64,000 bases of DNA from Actinophytocola sp963727495 (GTDB taxonomy: Bacteria > Actinomycetota > Actinomycetes > Mycobacteriales > Pseudonocardiaceae), in NCBI GenBank assembly GCA_963727495.1, contig CAVSGQ010000009.1, positions 62,001 through 126,000 on the forward strand, written 5' to 3'. The translations under genes and the position numbers were made by a program. Positions 52,222 to 60,008 of this stretch are shown here, one piece after another. Below the pieces are notes generated by a model that saw only the letters and a program-made list of their open reading frames with translations, searched no databases and was not told where the DNA came from. Every line of letters starts with the position of its first letter. Position 1 is the stretch's first letter.

Positions 52222-52947
52222 ATGCGACCGGATGCAGTTCGCCTCGCGCTCGACGACGAGCTGGCGGCCGCCCGCGGGCGGCGGGACGGCGAGGCGCCCC
52301 GGGTGCTCGACGTCGGCGGTGGTAGTGGCGTTCTGGCCGTGCCGCTGGCCGCCGCGGGGTGCGTGGTCACGGTCGTCGAGCCGAACCCGAACGCGCTCGC
52401 GACGCTGCACCGCCGCGCCGAGGACGCCGGCGTCGCCGAGCGGATCACCGCCGTCCAGGCCGACAGCGACGCGCTCGGCCAGGTGGTCGGGCCGGGCAGC
52501 GCGGACGTCGTGCTCGCCCACGGCCTGCTGGAGGTCGTCGACGACCCGAAGAACACGGTCGCCGCCATGGTCGACGCGCTCGCCCCGGGCGGGGCCGTCT
52601 CGGTCGTCGTGGCCAACCGCACCGCCGCGCTGCTGCACCGCGCGATCGCCGGGCGGCTGGACGAGGCGCGCCTGCTCGCCGAGGACCCGGCCGGCCGGCT
52701 GCCGGCCGAACCGCTGCTGCGCCGCTTCGACACCGAGGGCCTGACCCGGCTGCTCACCGATGCCGGGCTGGCCGTCGAGCTGCTGCAGGGCCAGGGCGTG
52801 CTGACCGACCTGGTCCCCGGCGTGGTGCTGGAGCAGGAGCCCGGCGCCGAGCAGGCGCTCGCGGAGCTGGAACGGCGGCTCGCGGGCGCCGCCCCGCTGC
52901 GGGACATCGCGACCCGGCTGCACGCGGTGGCGCGCCGCTCGCCCTGA
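52222..52947 (+). CDS. Class I SAM-dependent methyltransferase
   Basis: A 241-residue enzyme with the Rossmann-type motif I VLDVGGGSGVLAV (about 28-40), acidic motif VVEPNPNAL, and DVVLAHGLLEVVDDP (motif IV region) followed by ALAPGGAVSVVVANR. This resembles SmtA/UbiE-type small-molecule or tRNA methyltransferases; the substrate is not clear. ATG 52222 is the start, and the stop is 30 bp before dinB. Confidence 0.88.
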   Translation: MRPDAVRLALDDELAAARGRRDGEAPRVLDVGGGSGVLAVPLAAAGCVVTVVEPNPNALATLHRRAEDAGVAERITAVQADSDALGQVVGPGSADVVLAHGLLEVVDDPKNTVAAMVDALAPGGAVSVVVANRTAALLHRAIAGRLDEARLLAEDPAGRLPAEPLLRRFDTEGLTRLLTDAGLAVELLQGQGVLTDLVPGVVLEQEPGAEQALAELERRLAGAAPLRDIATRLHAVARRSP

Positions 52948-52976
52948 CTGTCGGTGGCGTCTGGAAGGCTGCGGGC

Positions 52977-54227
52977 ATGGGGCGCAGTGGGGACCTGCCG
53001 CGCGGGCTGGTCGACCGGTACAAGGCGCGCGACGGCCGGTGGCCGGACGACACCGGCTGCACGGTGCTGCACGTGGACATGGACGCCTTCTACGCCTCGG
53101 TGGAGATCCGCGAACGGCCGGAGCTGGCGCGGCGCCCGGTCGTGGTCGGCGGCGTCGGCGGGCGGGGCGTCGTCAGCTCGGCCAACTACATCGCGCGCAC
53201 GTTCGGCGTCCGCTCCGCCATGCCCACCGCGCACGCCCGCCGGCTGTGCCCGCAGGCGGTGTTCCTGCCGCCCACCTCCCGGCTCTACCAGGAGGTCTCC
53301 GCGGGGGTCATGGCGATCTTCCGGGACGTCACGCCGCTGGTGGAGCCGCTGAGCCTCGACGAGGCGTTCCTGGACGTGGCCGGTGCGCTGCGGCGGCTGC
53401 GGCAGACGCCCGGCGAGGTCGCCGAGCAGGTCCGCGCCCGGGTGGTGGCCGAGCATGGCATCACCTGCTCGGTCGGGGTCGCGGCCACCAAGTTCGTGGC
53501 CAAGCTCGCGTCCGGGCTGTGCAAGCCGGACGGCATGCTGGTGGTGCCGCGCGAGGAGATCCTCGCGTTCCTGCACCCGCTGCCGGTCTCCGCGCTGTGG
53601 GGGGTGGGCAAGCGCACCGCGGAGCGGCTGACCGCGGTGGGCCTGAACCGGGTCGGCGACGTGGCGGCCACCCCGCTGCCGCGGTTGCGCCGCGCGGTCG
53701 GCAACGCGGTCGCCGAGCACCTGCACGCGCTGGCCGGCGGGCACGACGACCGGGTGGTGGAGCCGGAGTCGATGGAGAAGTCCGTTGGCGCGGAGGAGAC
53801 CTTCGAGGTCGACCACACCGACCGCGAGGTGCTCAGGCACGAGCTGCTGCGGCTGTCGGAGAAGGCGGCCTCGGCGCTGCGCCGCCGCGGCCTGCGTGGC
53901 CGCACGGTGTCGATCAAGGTGCGGTTCGCCGACTTCACGACGATCACCCGGTCGCGCACGCTGCCCGTGGCCACCGACGTCACGCAGGAGATCTACCGGA
54001 CCGCGTGCCGGCTGCTCGACGAGCAGACCCCGCCGGGTGCGGTGCGGCTCATCGGCGTGCGCATGGAGCAACTGGGCGAGCAGGTCAGCGAGCAGCTGTT
54101 CCTGGACGCTCCGGAACGCGGCTGGCGCGACGCCGACCAGGCGGCCGACCAGGCCCGGGCCCGCTTCGGCGGTGCCGCGGTCCGCCCGGCGACGCTCCTG
54201 GGCCGAGATCCTTCGGCGACCACGTAG
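52977..54227 (+). CDS. dinB: DNA polymerase IV (DinB), canonical
   Basis: A 416-residue Y-family polymerase for translesion synthesis. Catalytic residues: Asp34 in HVDMDAFYASVE and Asp128-Glu129 in SLDEAFLD. Thumb motif ALWGVGKRTAERLTAVGL and little-finger domain are complete. The first 27 residues (GRSGDLPRGLVDRYKARDGRW) extend beyond the E. coli form. Second Y-family polymerase in the window; the other, at 21970, is divergent. Confidence 0.95.
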   Translation: MGRSGDLPRGLVDRYKARDGRWPDDTGCTVLHVDMDAFYASVEIRERPELARRPVVVGGVGGRGVVSSANYIARTFGVRSAMPTAHARRLCPQAVFLPPTSRLYQEVSAGVMAIFRDVTPLVEPLSLDEAFLDVAGALRRLRQTPGEVAEQVRARVVAEHGITCSVGVAATKFVAKLASGLCKPDGMLVVPREEILAFLHPLPVSALWGVGKRTAERLTAVGLNRVGDVAATPLPRLRRAVGNAVAEHLHALAGGHDDRVVEPESMEKSVGAEETFEVDHTDREVLRHELLRLSEKAASALRRRGLRGRTVSIKVRFADFTTITRSRTLPVATDVTQEIYRTACRLLDEQTPPGAVRLIGVRMEQLGEQVSEQLFLDAPERGWRDADQAADQARARFGGAAVRPATLLGRDPSATT

Positions 54228-54366
54228 TTGGATCATCGTGCGAAAGGTCTCGCCCCGACCAACAGATGCCTCAGGGGACCGTGACGAAACCCAGCCACAA
54301 TCAACCAGCACCCGCACCGTGCGCCGGAACGCAACCAACACTGTGAATTCCGGGGAGGCGGAAGGG

Positions 54367-55338
54367 TCAGCAGTCGTAGAGGCTGCTCGGGTGCACGCGC
54401 TCGCAGTAGCGGACGTGCAGGTGGTTGTCGTGGTTGGCGTAGTGGGTGGTCAGGCCCTCGGCGATCAGGTCCGGGTCGTTGAAGAAGATCAGCTTCACGT
54501 GCCCGGGCGCCGCGGCGCGGACGGCCTGCACGAGCGCCCGGGTCGCGGCCCGGTCGTAGGTCGCCGACTGCCAGGTGATCCGGCCCGCGGTGCACTGGGC
54601 GTCGTCGGTCCGGATCGGCCAGATGTCGATGTCCATGCCGACGTCGTGGCTGGCGTGGCCCGGGATGTCCCCGCCGTGCTCGAAGCCCGCGTCGCCGAGC
54701 GGGACCTGGCCGTGGCCGGTGAACGACCGCACCGCGGCCTCCAGCTGTCCCATCGCCGCCGCGGTGGCCCAGTTCGCCGCGGTGCCGTTGCCGTCCGGGT
54801 CCTGGTCGCAGATGCCCGCCCCGAAGTCCGGATAGTCGTAGTGCCACACCAGGTTCCGCCACGTCACCGGCCCGACCACGCCGTCGACCCCGATGCCGGC
54901 GTGCTGCTGGAAGGACCGCACGGCCGCCGTCACCGACGCGCCGAACACGCCGTCGACCGGCAGCGACAGCCGGCGCTTGGCGTTCAGCTCCACCTGCAGC
55001 GCGCGCACCGCCGGCCCGCTCGCCCCCTCGCGGATCTGCGGCACCAGCGCGCCCCACGTCTGCGGCCCGACGATGCCGTCGACGCCCAGCCCGGACGCGG
55101 ACTGGAACGCGCGCACCGCCGAGTCGGTCGACGGGCCGAACACCCCGTCGGCCGAGGTGGCGATGCCGTGGTGGGCCAGCAGGTACTGCAGGGCCCGCAC
55201 GTCCGCGCCGCGGTTGCCGGTGCTCTGGGTGGGGAAGAACGCGCCGGGGAACGCGTTCGCGGGCGCGCTCAACAGCAGCGACGCGGCCACCGCGACGGCG
55301 GCGGCGAGGGCGAGGAAGGTGCGGCGGAGGGTGACCAT
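54367..55338 (-). CDS. Secreted peptidoglycan-binding M74-like endopeptidase
   Basis: A 323-residue exported protein. Signal peptide (residues 1-29, ending ANA), two to three PG_binding_1 repeats (RALQYLLAHHGI, DGVFGPSTDSAVRAFQ; RALQVELNAKRR, DGVFGASVTAAVRSFQ), then a catalytic domain with HASHDVGMDIDIWP and HDNHLHVRYC. The His/Asp pattern is that of penicillin-insensitive murein endopeptidase (MepA, M74), a LAS zinc peptidase that cuts peptide crosslinks. Three Cys in the C-terminal part probably form a disulfide. The ATG at 55338 is divergent from the gene at 55437. Confidence 0.85.
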   Translation of the reverse strand: MVTLRRTFLALAAAVAVAASLLLSAPANAFPGAFFPTQSTGNRGADVRALQYLLAHHGIATSADGVFGPSTDSAVRAFQSASGLGVDGIVGPQTWGALVPQIREGASGPAVRALQVELNAKRRLSLPVDGVFGASVTAAVRSFQQHAGIGVDGVVGPVTWRNLVWHYDYPDFGAGICDQDPDGNGTAANWATAAAMGQLEAAVRSFTGHGQVPLGDAGFEHGGDIPGHASHDVGMDIDIWPIRTDDAQCTAGRITWQSATYDRAATRALVQAVRAAAPGHVKLIFFNDPDLIAEGLTTHYANHDNHLHVRYCERVHPSSLYDC

Positions 55339-55436
55339 GACCCCACATTATGGTGAACAATCACCGCAAATGTAACCGTCGCCGTTAGGTTTTCACACCT
55401 GCTCATCCGCCTGGACGGGCACTAGAATCTCCAGGT

Positions 55437-55829
55437 ATGGCGGACGGTCCGATGGCGAACGTGCTGCTGTTCGCTGCGGCGGTGGTCACGCCGACTCTGG
55501 TGTTCTGGGGCCTGGTGCGGGTGCCGCGTGTGGTGGACGGCATCGGCGAACGCATCCGCCGGCGCCGGGTCGTGGCTCGCAGCCTGCCCATCGAGCAGCT
55601 GGCCGCGGACCTGCGCCGGGTGCACCGCCTGCTCGTCCAGTGCCCGGACGGCACGCCGATGGTCCGCCGCGTCGCCACCCGCGACGCCTACGACGAGCTG
55701 CTGCGCCAGGCCTGCGACGCGGTCGACGTGCGGCACGAGCTCGACGAGCTGCCCGAGGGCGTGGAACGCGACATGGAGCGGCTGCGGGTCGAGGAGGCGC
55801 TGCGCTCCGCGGGCCTCACGATCCCCTGA
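55437..55829 (+). CDS. Small membrane-anchored protein of unknown function
   Basis: A 130-residue protein with one N-terminal helix (NVLLFAAAVVTPTLVFWGLV, about 8-27) followed by a basic stretch (RIRRRRVVARS) and a helical cytoplasmic part (LPIEQLAADLRRVHRLLVQ, TRDAYDELLRQACDAVDV). Typical of conserved actinobacterial proteins without known function. A TAGAAT (55423-55428) 8 bp before the ATG may be a -10 element, which would leave a very short leader. The end overlaps the convergent sirtuin gene by 14 bp. Confidence 0.75.
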   Translation: MADGPMANVLLFAAAVVTPTLVFWGLVRVPRVVDGIGERIRRRRVVARSLPIEQLAADLRRVHRLLVQCPDGTPMVRRVATRDAYDELLRQACDAVDVRHELDELPEGVERDMERLRVEEALRSAGLTIP

Positions 55830-56577
55830 CCAGCTCGGGCAGCAGCGCCCCCAGCCGGTCGCGCAGCACGAACGCGGCGAGCGCGTCGTAGGGCGTCTGC
55901 GACCCGTTGCAGATCACCACGGTCGCGCCGGCCCGTGCCGCGAGGCCGACCAGCCCGGCGGCCGGCTGCACCGCCAGCGAGCTGCCGGCGACCAGCAACA
56001 GGTCGCAGGTCACCGCCGCCTCCCGGGCTCGCGTCAGCACCTCGACGTCGAGCGACTGGCCGAACGAGATGGTCGCCGACTTGAGGATGCCGCCGCAGGC
56101 CAGGCACGGCGGGTCGGCCTCGCCGGCGTCGACCCGCTCCAGCGCGGCACGCATCGGCCGGCGGTCGCCGCAGGACAGGCAGACCGTGTCGAACAGCGAC
56201 CCGTGCAGCTCGAGCACGAGGTCGGGGCTGGAGCCGGCTCGCTGGTGCAGCCGGTCGATGTTCTGGGTGAGGATCGCGTGCAGCCGCCCGGCCTCCTCGA
56301 GCGACACCAGCGCCCGGTGCGCGGCGTTGGGCTCCGCCTCCCACACCGGGTGCGCCAGGCGGGCCTGCCAGGAGCGCAGCCGTACCGACGGGTCGTCCCG
56401 GTAGGCCTGCAGGCTGGACATCCGCTCGCTGGCCGGGTCCCGCGTCCACAGTCCGTTGGGTCCCCGGAAGTCCGGGATGCCCGACTCGGTCGAGATGCCG
56501 GCCCCGGACAGCACGGCGACCCGGTCCGCCGCGGCGACCGCGGCCACCGCGCCGGCGAGCTCGTCCGGTTCTCTCAT
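55816..56577 (-). CDS. NAD-dependent protein deacylase (sirtuin, CobB/Sir2)
   Basis: A 253-residue Sir2-family enzyme that removes acyl groups from lysines using NAD. Motifs: SGAGISTESGIPDFRG (residues 24-39), TQNIDRLHQRAG, catalytic His in LELHGS, zinc site CLSC and CLAC, and SFGQSLD. ATG 56577 overlaps the stop of the PHP gene (ATGA), which decides the start over upstream in-frame codons. Coupled with a PHP phosphoesterase. Confidence 0.94.
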   Translation of the reverse strand: MREPDELAGAVAAVAAADRVAVLSGAGISTESGIPDFRGPNGLWTRDPASERMSSLQAYRDDPSVRLRSWQARLAHPVWEAEPNAAHRALVSLEEAGRLHAILTQNIDRLHQRAGSSPDLVLELHGSLFDTVCLSCGDRRPMRAALERVDAGEADPPCLACGGILKSATISFGQSLDVEVLTRAREAAVTCDLLLVAGSSLAVQPAAGLVGLAARAGATVVICNGSQTPYDALAAFVLRDRLGALLPELVRGS

Positions 56578-57575
56578 GCGACCCATTCGAGCAGCTCGCC
56601 GGCGGTCTTGGTGTTGATCACCCGGTCGGCCGGCACGGCACACTCCTCGGCCCGCTCGCAGCCGTAGGGCAGCCAGTCCAGCTGGCCGGGCGCGTGCGCG
56701 TCGCTGTCGATCGAGAACACGCAGCCGACCTCCAGCGCCAGCCCGAGCAGCCGGCGCGGCGGATCCAGCCGGTCCGGCCGAGAGTTGATCTCCACGGCCA
56801 CGTTGTTGTCCCGGCAGGCGGCGAACACCTGGGCGGCGTCGAACTCCGACTCCGGCCTGGCCCGGCCGCGGACCCTGCGCCCGGTGCAGTGGCCGAGGAT
56901 GTCGGTGTGCGGGTTGGCCACCGCGGCGAGCATCCGCCTGGTCATCTCCGCTTTCGGCATCCGCAGCTTCGAGTGCACGCTCGCCACCACCACGTCCAGC
57001 CGGGCGAGCAGCTCAGGCGTCTGGTCCAGGCCACCGTCGTCGAGGATGTCGACCTCGATCCCGGTCAGGATCCGGAACGGCGCGAGCTCGCGGTTGAGCT
57101 CCTCGACGACCTCGAGCTGGCGCGACAGCCGCTCGGCGGACAGCCCGTTCGCCACGGTCAGCCGGGGGGAGTGGTCGGTCAGCACCATCCAGTCGTGGCC
57201 GAGCAGGATCGCGGTCTCGGCCATCTCCCGGATCGGGCTGCCGCCGTCGGACCAGTCCGAATGGGTGTGGCAGTCCCCACGCAGCTCGGTCCGCAGCGCC
57301 TCGCCCCCGGCGACCGGCTCGACGCCCCGGGCGAGCAGGCGGGCCAGGTAGTCCGGCGTGTCGCCGCGCGCGGCCTCGGTGATGACCCCGGCCGTGGTGC
57401 GGCCGATGCCGGGCAGGTCGGTCAGCGTGCCGGCCCGCAGCCGGTCGTCCAGCTCGCCGCCGGCCAGGCCGGCCACCACGCCGGCGGCCCGCCGGAACGC
57501 CTGGACCTTGTGCGTGGGCTCACCCGAGCGCTCCAGCAGGAAGGCGATCTGGCGAAGCGCGCGATCCGGGTCCAT
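56574..57575 (-). CDS. PHP domain phosphoesterase with helix-hairpin-helix N-terminus (PolX-like)
   Basis: A 333-residue protein. N-terminal region with a helix-hairpin-helix (TDLPGIGRTTAGVI, about 52-65), as in PolX, but without the polymerase catalytic core; then a complete PHP domain: DCHTHSDWSDGG (about 100-111), VLTDHSPR, GIEVDILDDGGLD, VVASVHSKLRM, DILGHCTGR, AVEINSRPDRLDPP and IDSDAHAPGQLD. All metal-binding positions look filled. It probably cleaves phosphate ends or 3'-phosphodiesters of DNA. First gene of a two-gene operon with a sirtuin. Confidence 0.85.
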   Translation of the reverse strand: MDPDRALRQIAFLLERSGEPTHKVQAFRRAAGVVAGLAGGELDDRLRAGTLTDLPGIGRTTAGVITEAARGDTPDYLARLLARGVEPVAGGEALRTELRGDCHTHSDWSDGGSPIREMAETAILLGHDWMVLTDHSPRLTVANGLSAERLSRQLEVVEELNRELAPFRILTGIEVDILDDGGLDQTPELLARLDVVVASVHSKLRMPKAEMTRRMLAAVANPHTDILGHCTGRRVRGRARPESEFDAAQVFAACRDNNVAVEINSRPDRLDPPRRLLGLALEVGCVFSIDSDAHAPGQLDWLPYGCERAEECAVPADRVINTKTAGELLEWVA

Positions 57576-57791
57576 TCAGCCCACCCGACCAGGCTCGAGC
57601 GGGCTAGTGGCACACTCGTGGGAGACCGGGTTTTGCCGATGCATGGGACCATGATTCCGGATCGGGTAGTCGCAGAGGCTCGGGGCTCGTATCCTGGAGG
57701 GTGACGCCCCCGGAGCGGGGCGCCCGCCGGGTCCGGCGGCCATGACCGTGATCGCCCGGCGCTCGCGACCGCTGTGCCGGAGGAGGAACGA

Positions 57792-58196
57792 ATGCCACTC
57801 TCCGAGCACGAGCAGCGACTGCTCGACCAGATTGAGCGTGCGCTTTACGCCGAGGATCCCAAGTTCGCATCCACGGTGCGCGGCGCGCGCCTGCGCCGTC
57901 CGTCCCGGCGTCGACGCCTTCAGGGCATCGCGCTGTTCGTCCTGGGTGTCGCACTTCTGGTGCTGGGAGTGATCCTGCCGCTGAAGCCTGGCGGTGTCCC
58001 GGTGGTCAGTTTGCTCGGCTTCCTGGTCATGTTCTTCGGTGCGCTGCTCACGCTCTCCGCCCTGCGACAAGGCGGCGGCGAGGGCGAGGAGGGCGCCGGG
58101 GAGTCCGAAGGCGGCGGGTCACCCAAGGCACGCCGCAGCTCGTTCTCGCAGCGAATGGAGGACCGCTTCCGCAAGCGGTTCGACGGGGAGCCGTAA
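57792..58196 (+). CDS. DUF3040 membrane protein
   Basis: A 134-residue actinobacterial membrane protein. The N-terminal PLSEHEQRLLDQIERALYAEDPKFAST is the DUF3040 hallmark. Two helices at about 46-64 and 71-91, then a Gly/Glu-rich tail. ATG 57792 has a perfect AGGAGG. The leader between 57600 and 57790 carries two hairpins (GCCCC/GGGGC and CCGCCGG/CCGGCGG around 57706-57740). Function unknown. Confidence 0.9.
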   Translation: MPLSEHEQRLLDQIERALYAEDPKFASTVRGARLRRPSRRRRLQGIALFVLGVALLVLGVILPLKPGGVPVVSLLGFLVMFFGALLTLSALRQGGGEGEEGAGESEGGGSPKARRSSFSQRMEDRFRKRFDGEP

Positions 58197-58340
58197 CCAC
58201 GGGTTCCACCGAGATCGTCGGGCGCCACGTGCGGCACCCGGCGATCTCTCGTGCGTGACGTCCACCGCATCACGAGTGGTTCCCGAGACCCCGTGGGGCA
58301 CCATCTCAATGGCACCCCGCCACCATCCTGGAGGTTTGCC

Positions 58341-59912
58341 GTGGGTCTGCGGATTCCCGAACACGCACAGTGGACGCGAGTGGCCGAGCGGGTCGCCAAG
58401 GTGACCCCCGCCGGGTTCGCCGGTGACCGTCTGCGCAACCTGTACGAGGGGCGCTGGCAGGACGCGGGCGAACGCTCCCCGATGATCACCCCGGTCGACC
58501 AGACCGGCCTGGGCCAGCTGTCCAAAGTGGATGAGCCGACGGCGCTGAAGGCCGTGGCGGCCGCGCACCAGCAGCACCGGGAGTGGGCCGGCGTGCCGCT
58601 GGCCGACCGCAAGGCGCGGGTGAGCGCCGCGGTCGACGCGATGAGCACGGTCCGCGACGACCTGGCCCTGCTGCTGGCCTGGGAGATCGGCAAGCCGTGG
58701 AAGCTCGCGTGCGCCGACGTCGACCGCGCCCTCGACGGCGTGCGGTGGTACCTGGAGAACATCGACGAGATGCTCGCCACCGACGCGCACGGCCGGCCGT
58801 TCGAGCGGGCCCCGCTGTCCGGCCCGGTCAGCAACATCGCCAGCTGGAACTACCCGATGTCGGTGCTGGTGCACGCGGAGCTGGTGCAGTTGCTCGCCGG
58901 CAACGCGGTGATCGCGAAGACCCCGACGCAGGGCGGCGCGGTCTGCCTGACCGTGGCGCACGCCCTGATGAACGAGGCCGGCCTGCCCGTCACGTTGCTG
59001 TCCGGGGACGGCTCGAAGCTCTCCGGCGCGCTGGTGCGCTCGATGGAGCTGGGTGCGCTCGCGTTCGTCGGCGGCCGGGACAACGGCGGCAAGGTCGCCG
59101 CCCAGCTCGTGGACACCGGCAAGCGCCACATGCTCGAGCAGGAGGGCCTTAACTGCTGGGGGATCTGGGAGTTCTCCGACTGGGAGGGCCTGTCGGCGCA
59201 CCTGCGGAAGGGCTTCGAGTACGCCAAGCAGCGCTGCACCGCCTACCCGCGGTTCGTCGTCCAGCGCCGCCTCGTCGACGCGTTCCTGGCCACCTACCTC
59301 CCGGTCGTGCAGTCCATCCGGTTCGGCCACCCGCTGGCGGTGGACGCCGAGGAGAAGAAGCCCGAGCTGCCGGTGCTGGACTTCGGCCCGATGATCTCTG
59401 CGACCAAGGCGACCGACCTGCGCAAGCGGGTCGACGAGGCGCTGCACCACGGTGCGGTGCCGCTCTACCGCGGGTCGCTGGACCAGGGCCGGTTCATGCC
59501 GGGCCAGGACACCTCGGCCTACGTCGCGCCGACCACGTTGCTCGCCCCGCCCGGCGCCAGCAGGCTGATGCACGAGGAGCCGTTCGGCCCGGTGGACACC
59601 ATCGTCGTGGTGGACACGAAGGCCGAGCTGCTGGCCCAGATGAACGCGTCCAACGGCGCGCTGGTCGCGAGCATCGCGTGTGACGACCCGGAGCTCGCCG
59701 ACGACCTCGCCCAGCACGTGCAGGCGTTCAAGGTCGGCGTGAACAAGCCACGCTCCCGCGGCGACCGCGCGGAGCCGTTCGGCGGCCGCGGCGGCTCGTG
59801 GAAGGGCGCCTTCGTCGGCGGCGTGCACCTGGTGCACGCGGTCACCCAGGGCCCGCAGGACGAGCTGCTGTACGGCAACTTCCCGGACTACAACCGCTAC
59901 CCCGCCGTGTGA
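58341..59912 (+). CDS. Aldehyde dehydrogenase family protein
   Basis: A 523-residue member of the NAD(P)-dependent aldehyde dehydrogenase superfamily. Signs: GPVSNIASWNYPMSVLVH (cofactor fold), ELGALAFVGGRDNGGKV, catalytic Cys299 in YAKQRCTAYPRFVVQ, an upstream Glu266 in LEQEGLN, and HEEPFGPVDTIVVVD. The Glu motif differs from the standard ELGGK form, so this is a divergent subfamily. The GTG at 58341 has a GGAGG ribosome site. Substrate unknown. A hairpin or operator follows. Confidence 0.9.
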   Translation: MGLRIPEHAQWTRVAERVAKVTPAGFAGDRLRNLYEGRWQDAGERSPMITPVDQTGLGQLSKVDEPTALKAVAAAHQQHREWAGVPLADRKARVSAAVDAMSTVRDDLALLLAWEIGKPWKLACADVDRALDGVRWYLENIDEMLATDAHGRPFERAPLSGPVSNIASWNYPMSVLVHAELVQLLAGNAVIAKTPTQGGAVCLTVAHALMNEAGLPVTLLSGDGSKLSGALVRSMELGALAFVGGRDNGGKVAAQLVDTGKRHMLEQEGLNCWGIWEFSDWEGLSAHLRKGFEYAKQRCTAYPRFVVQRRLVDAFLATYLPVVQSIRFGHPLAVDAEEKKPELPVLDFGPMISATKATDLRKRVDEALHHGAVPLYRGSLDQGRFMPGQDTSAYVAPTTLLAPPGASRLMHEEPFGPVDTIVVVDTKAELLAQMNASNGALVASIACDDPELADDLAQHVQAFKVGVNKPRSRGDRAEPFGGRGGSWKGAFVGGVHLVHAVTQGPQDELLYGNFPDYNRYPAV

Positions 59913-59931
59913 CCGCTTTTGTTTGAAGACG

Positions 59932-59964
59932 GCCAACTTTTGTTGCTACGGTGCAAAAGTTGGC
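59932..59964 (+). promoter_or_regulatory. Perfect 11-bp inverted repeat between ALDH and FAD oxidoreductase genes
   Basis: GCCAACTTTTG (59932-59942) and CAAAAGTTGGC (59954-59964) are perfect complements with an 11-nt spacer that contains TACGGT, a fair -10 element. The arms are A/T-rich in a GC-rich setting. Two readings fit: an operator around the promoter of the FAD oxidoreductase, or a terminator of the aldehyde dehydrogenase (TGTTTT follows the second arm). The downstream start is at 60009. Confidence 0.6.
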
Positions 59965-60008
59965 TGTTTTCGATCCGAGGACGGGCGCGGAATGGCGAGG
60001 AGCATCGA

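Noticed and set aside
54228..54366. Gene or hairpin terminator between dinB and the endopeptidase gene
   Set aside because: No frame with start and ribosome site and no clear stem were found; the 139 bp appear to be plain spacer.
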